In this document: one piece after another, positions 63,375-64,000 of the stretch
Layout: the number at the start of each line of letters is the position of its first letter
How positions within the stretch are numbered: the first letter of the stretch is position 1
DNA from: Pediococcus ethanolidurans
GTDB taxonomy: Bacteria > Bacillota > Bacilli > Lactobacillales > Lactobacillaceae
Reading direction: 5' to 3'
NCBI RefSeq assembly: GCF_001437405.1
Contig: NZ_JQBY01000005.1
Location: 1-64,000 of the forward strand
DNA: 64,000 nt
Program-made: the position numbers and the translations under genes
The notes under the pieces: generated by a model
What the model was told of the DNA's origin: nothing
The model's database searches: none
Seen by the model: the letters and a program-made list of their open reading frames with translations, nothing else

Positions 63375-63392
63375 AAATGCTATGTAGTTTAA

Positions 63393-63443
63393 AAAATCTC
63401 ATTCAATAAACTAGCAAATTCGGTTTATTGAATGAGATTTTTT
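63393..63443. terminator. Bidirectional terminator
   Basis: AAAAAATCTCATTCAATAAA pairs with TTTATTGAATGAGATTTTTT between convergent genes. Confidence 0.88.
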
Positions 63444-63453
63444 TATAGTTTTA

Positions 63454-64000
63454 TTAATCACTAGAGCTAGTTTGACTTGCTGAACTTTTTGAATGACTGG
63501 AGCTGCTACTAGATTCACTGCTTGAACTAGTTTTCTTTTGTGAACTAGCGCTTGTTTTGGTCGATGCACTGAATATTTTTTCGGCATCAGTTGAATTCTG
63601 CTTGGCAACTTTTGCAAGTGAGCTTGCGTCTCTAGCTGATTTAGCCCGTGCTCGTTTTAGAGAAGATGCCACCTTACTATTGGAGGACTTTTCGCGGGCA
63701 AGAGATGCGCGAGCTTTGCTGATTGAGCTTCGTGCCCGAAAGATTGAAGACGACTGAGCATTGGATCTATCCTTGGCACTAAGACTGGATTCAAACTTGG
63801 CAATTGAGGCTGATTCGGCCTTCTTTTCTTTGCGTGAACTGGCAGCACTCAAGGTCAAATTATTAGCTGGTGGTTCTGATTGCGCATGTCGAATGTAAAC
63901 AAATGCGGTTGTTGCGATAAAAAGTATTGCAATTGCTACCCAAAATAGTATTCTTCGAATCGATTTTTTACCATGTTTACTGAGATGAGAATTTCTGCGG
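63454..64000 (-). CDS. Partial: membrane-anchored Ser/Ala-rich protein (5' end outside window)
   Basis: The minus-strand frame is open to the window edge. From the edge it reads a basic stretch (SKHGKKSIRRI), a membrane helix (ILFWVAIAILFIATTAFVYI), then about 150 residues rich in Ser, Ala, Lys and Arg, probably a long helix (SSISKARASLAREKSS), ending in a Ser-rich tail. A shorter start in the middle of this frame would lose the anchor. It looks like an extracellular stalk or spacer protein; the start and any further domains lie beyond 64000. Confidence 0.7.
   Translation of the reverse strand, partial: RRNSHLSKHGKKSIRRILFWVAIAILFIATTAFVYIRHAQSEPPANNLTLSAASSRKEKKAESASIAKFESSLSAKDRSNAQSSSIFRARSSISKARASLAREKSSNSKVASSLKRARAKSARDASSLAKVAKQNSTDAEKIFSASTKTSASSQKKTSSSSESSSSSSHSKSSASQTSSSD

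Overview
The window looks like a chromosomal segment of a low-GC Gram-positive lactic acid bacterium of the family Lactobacillaceae. The evidence is GGAGG-type ribosome binding sites, extended -10 promoters, many intrinsic terminators, beta-glucoside PTS plus GH1 enzymes, the purR-glmU-prs gene order, PepO, an LmrCD-like exporter pair and a tRNA gene without an encoded CCA end. Genus and species cannot be fixed from the sequence alone. No prophage, insertion sequence or CRISPR array was seen.

Layout. (1) 1-8.8 kb: a membrane-anchored permuted papain-like protein; a three-gene ABC importer (1640-4312, minus) behind a structured, pseudoknot-capable leader RNA; a compact Fst/par-type type I toxin-antitoxin locus (4711-5040); an Lsa-like ABC-F gene with an attenuator leader; a secreted repeat protein. 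(2) 8.6-20.8 kb: beta-glucoside use, with two PTS EIIC genes, single EIIB and EIIA genes, two 6-phospho-beta-glucosidases, two GntR/UTRA regulators, one RpiR regulator, cre sites and a DUF871/MupG-like hydrolase. (3) 20.9-26.9 kb: a decaying accessory cluster of small paralogous proteins, four of them broken, around a CPBP membrane protease. (4) 26.9-34.7 kb: an Eis-like acetyltransferase, a zinc-type ABC importer with a Zur-like operator, then purR, glmU and prs. (5) 34.7-36 kb: repeats followed by a gene-free 740-base unit with promoter, cre site, local hairpins and terminator, probably a large non-coding RNA. (6) 36-54 kb: housekeeping and envelope genes (NlpC/P60 hydrolase, aquaporin, K+ channel, asparaginase, PepO, purine permease, RNase HI, MFS transporter, macrodomain). 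(7) 54.8-64 kb: YjjG-type phosphatase, a MarR-controlled heterodimeric ABC exporter, a Cof-type phosphatase, tRNA-Arg, and two surface or lipoprotein genes.

The most unusual aspect is the intergenic DNA. At least four families of structured repeats fill the gaps: nested hairpins that begin directly after stop codons (family A), nested palindromes around a GGGATnGCnATCCC-like core in two flank variants (B and C), and three-way-junction elements, some MITE-like (D). Within each family the arm sequences differ between copies but stay complementary, so structure is kept while sequence changes. Several copies form tandem arrays with periods of about 100-120 bases, and one array of a different 104-base repeat (E) sits inside an A element. 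These families, the leader RNA at about 4.5 kb and the large RNA candidate at 35.2-35.95 kb are the best candidates for undescribed biology here.
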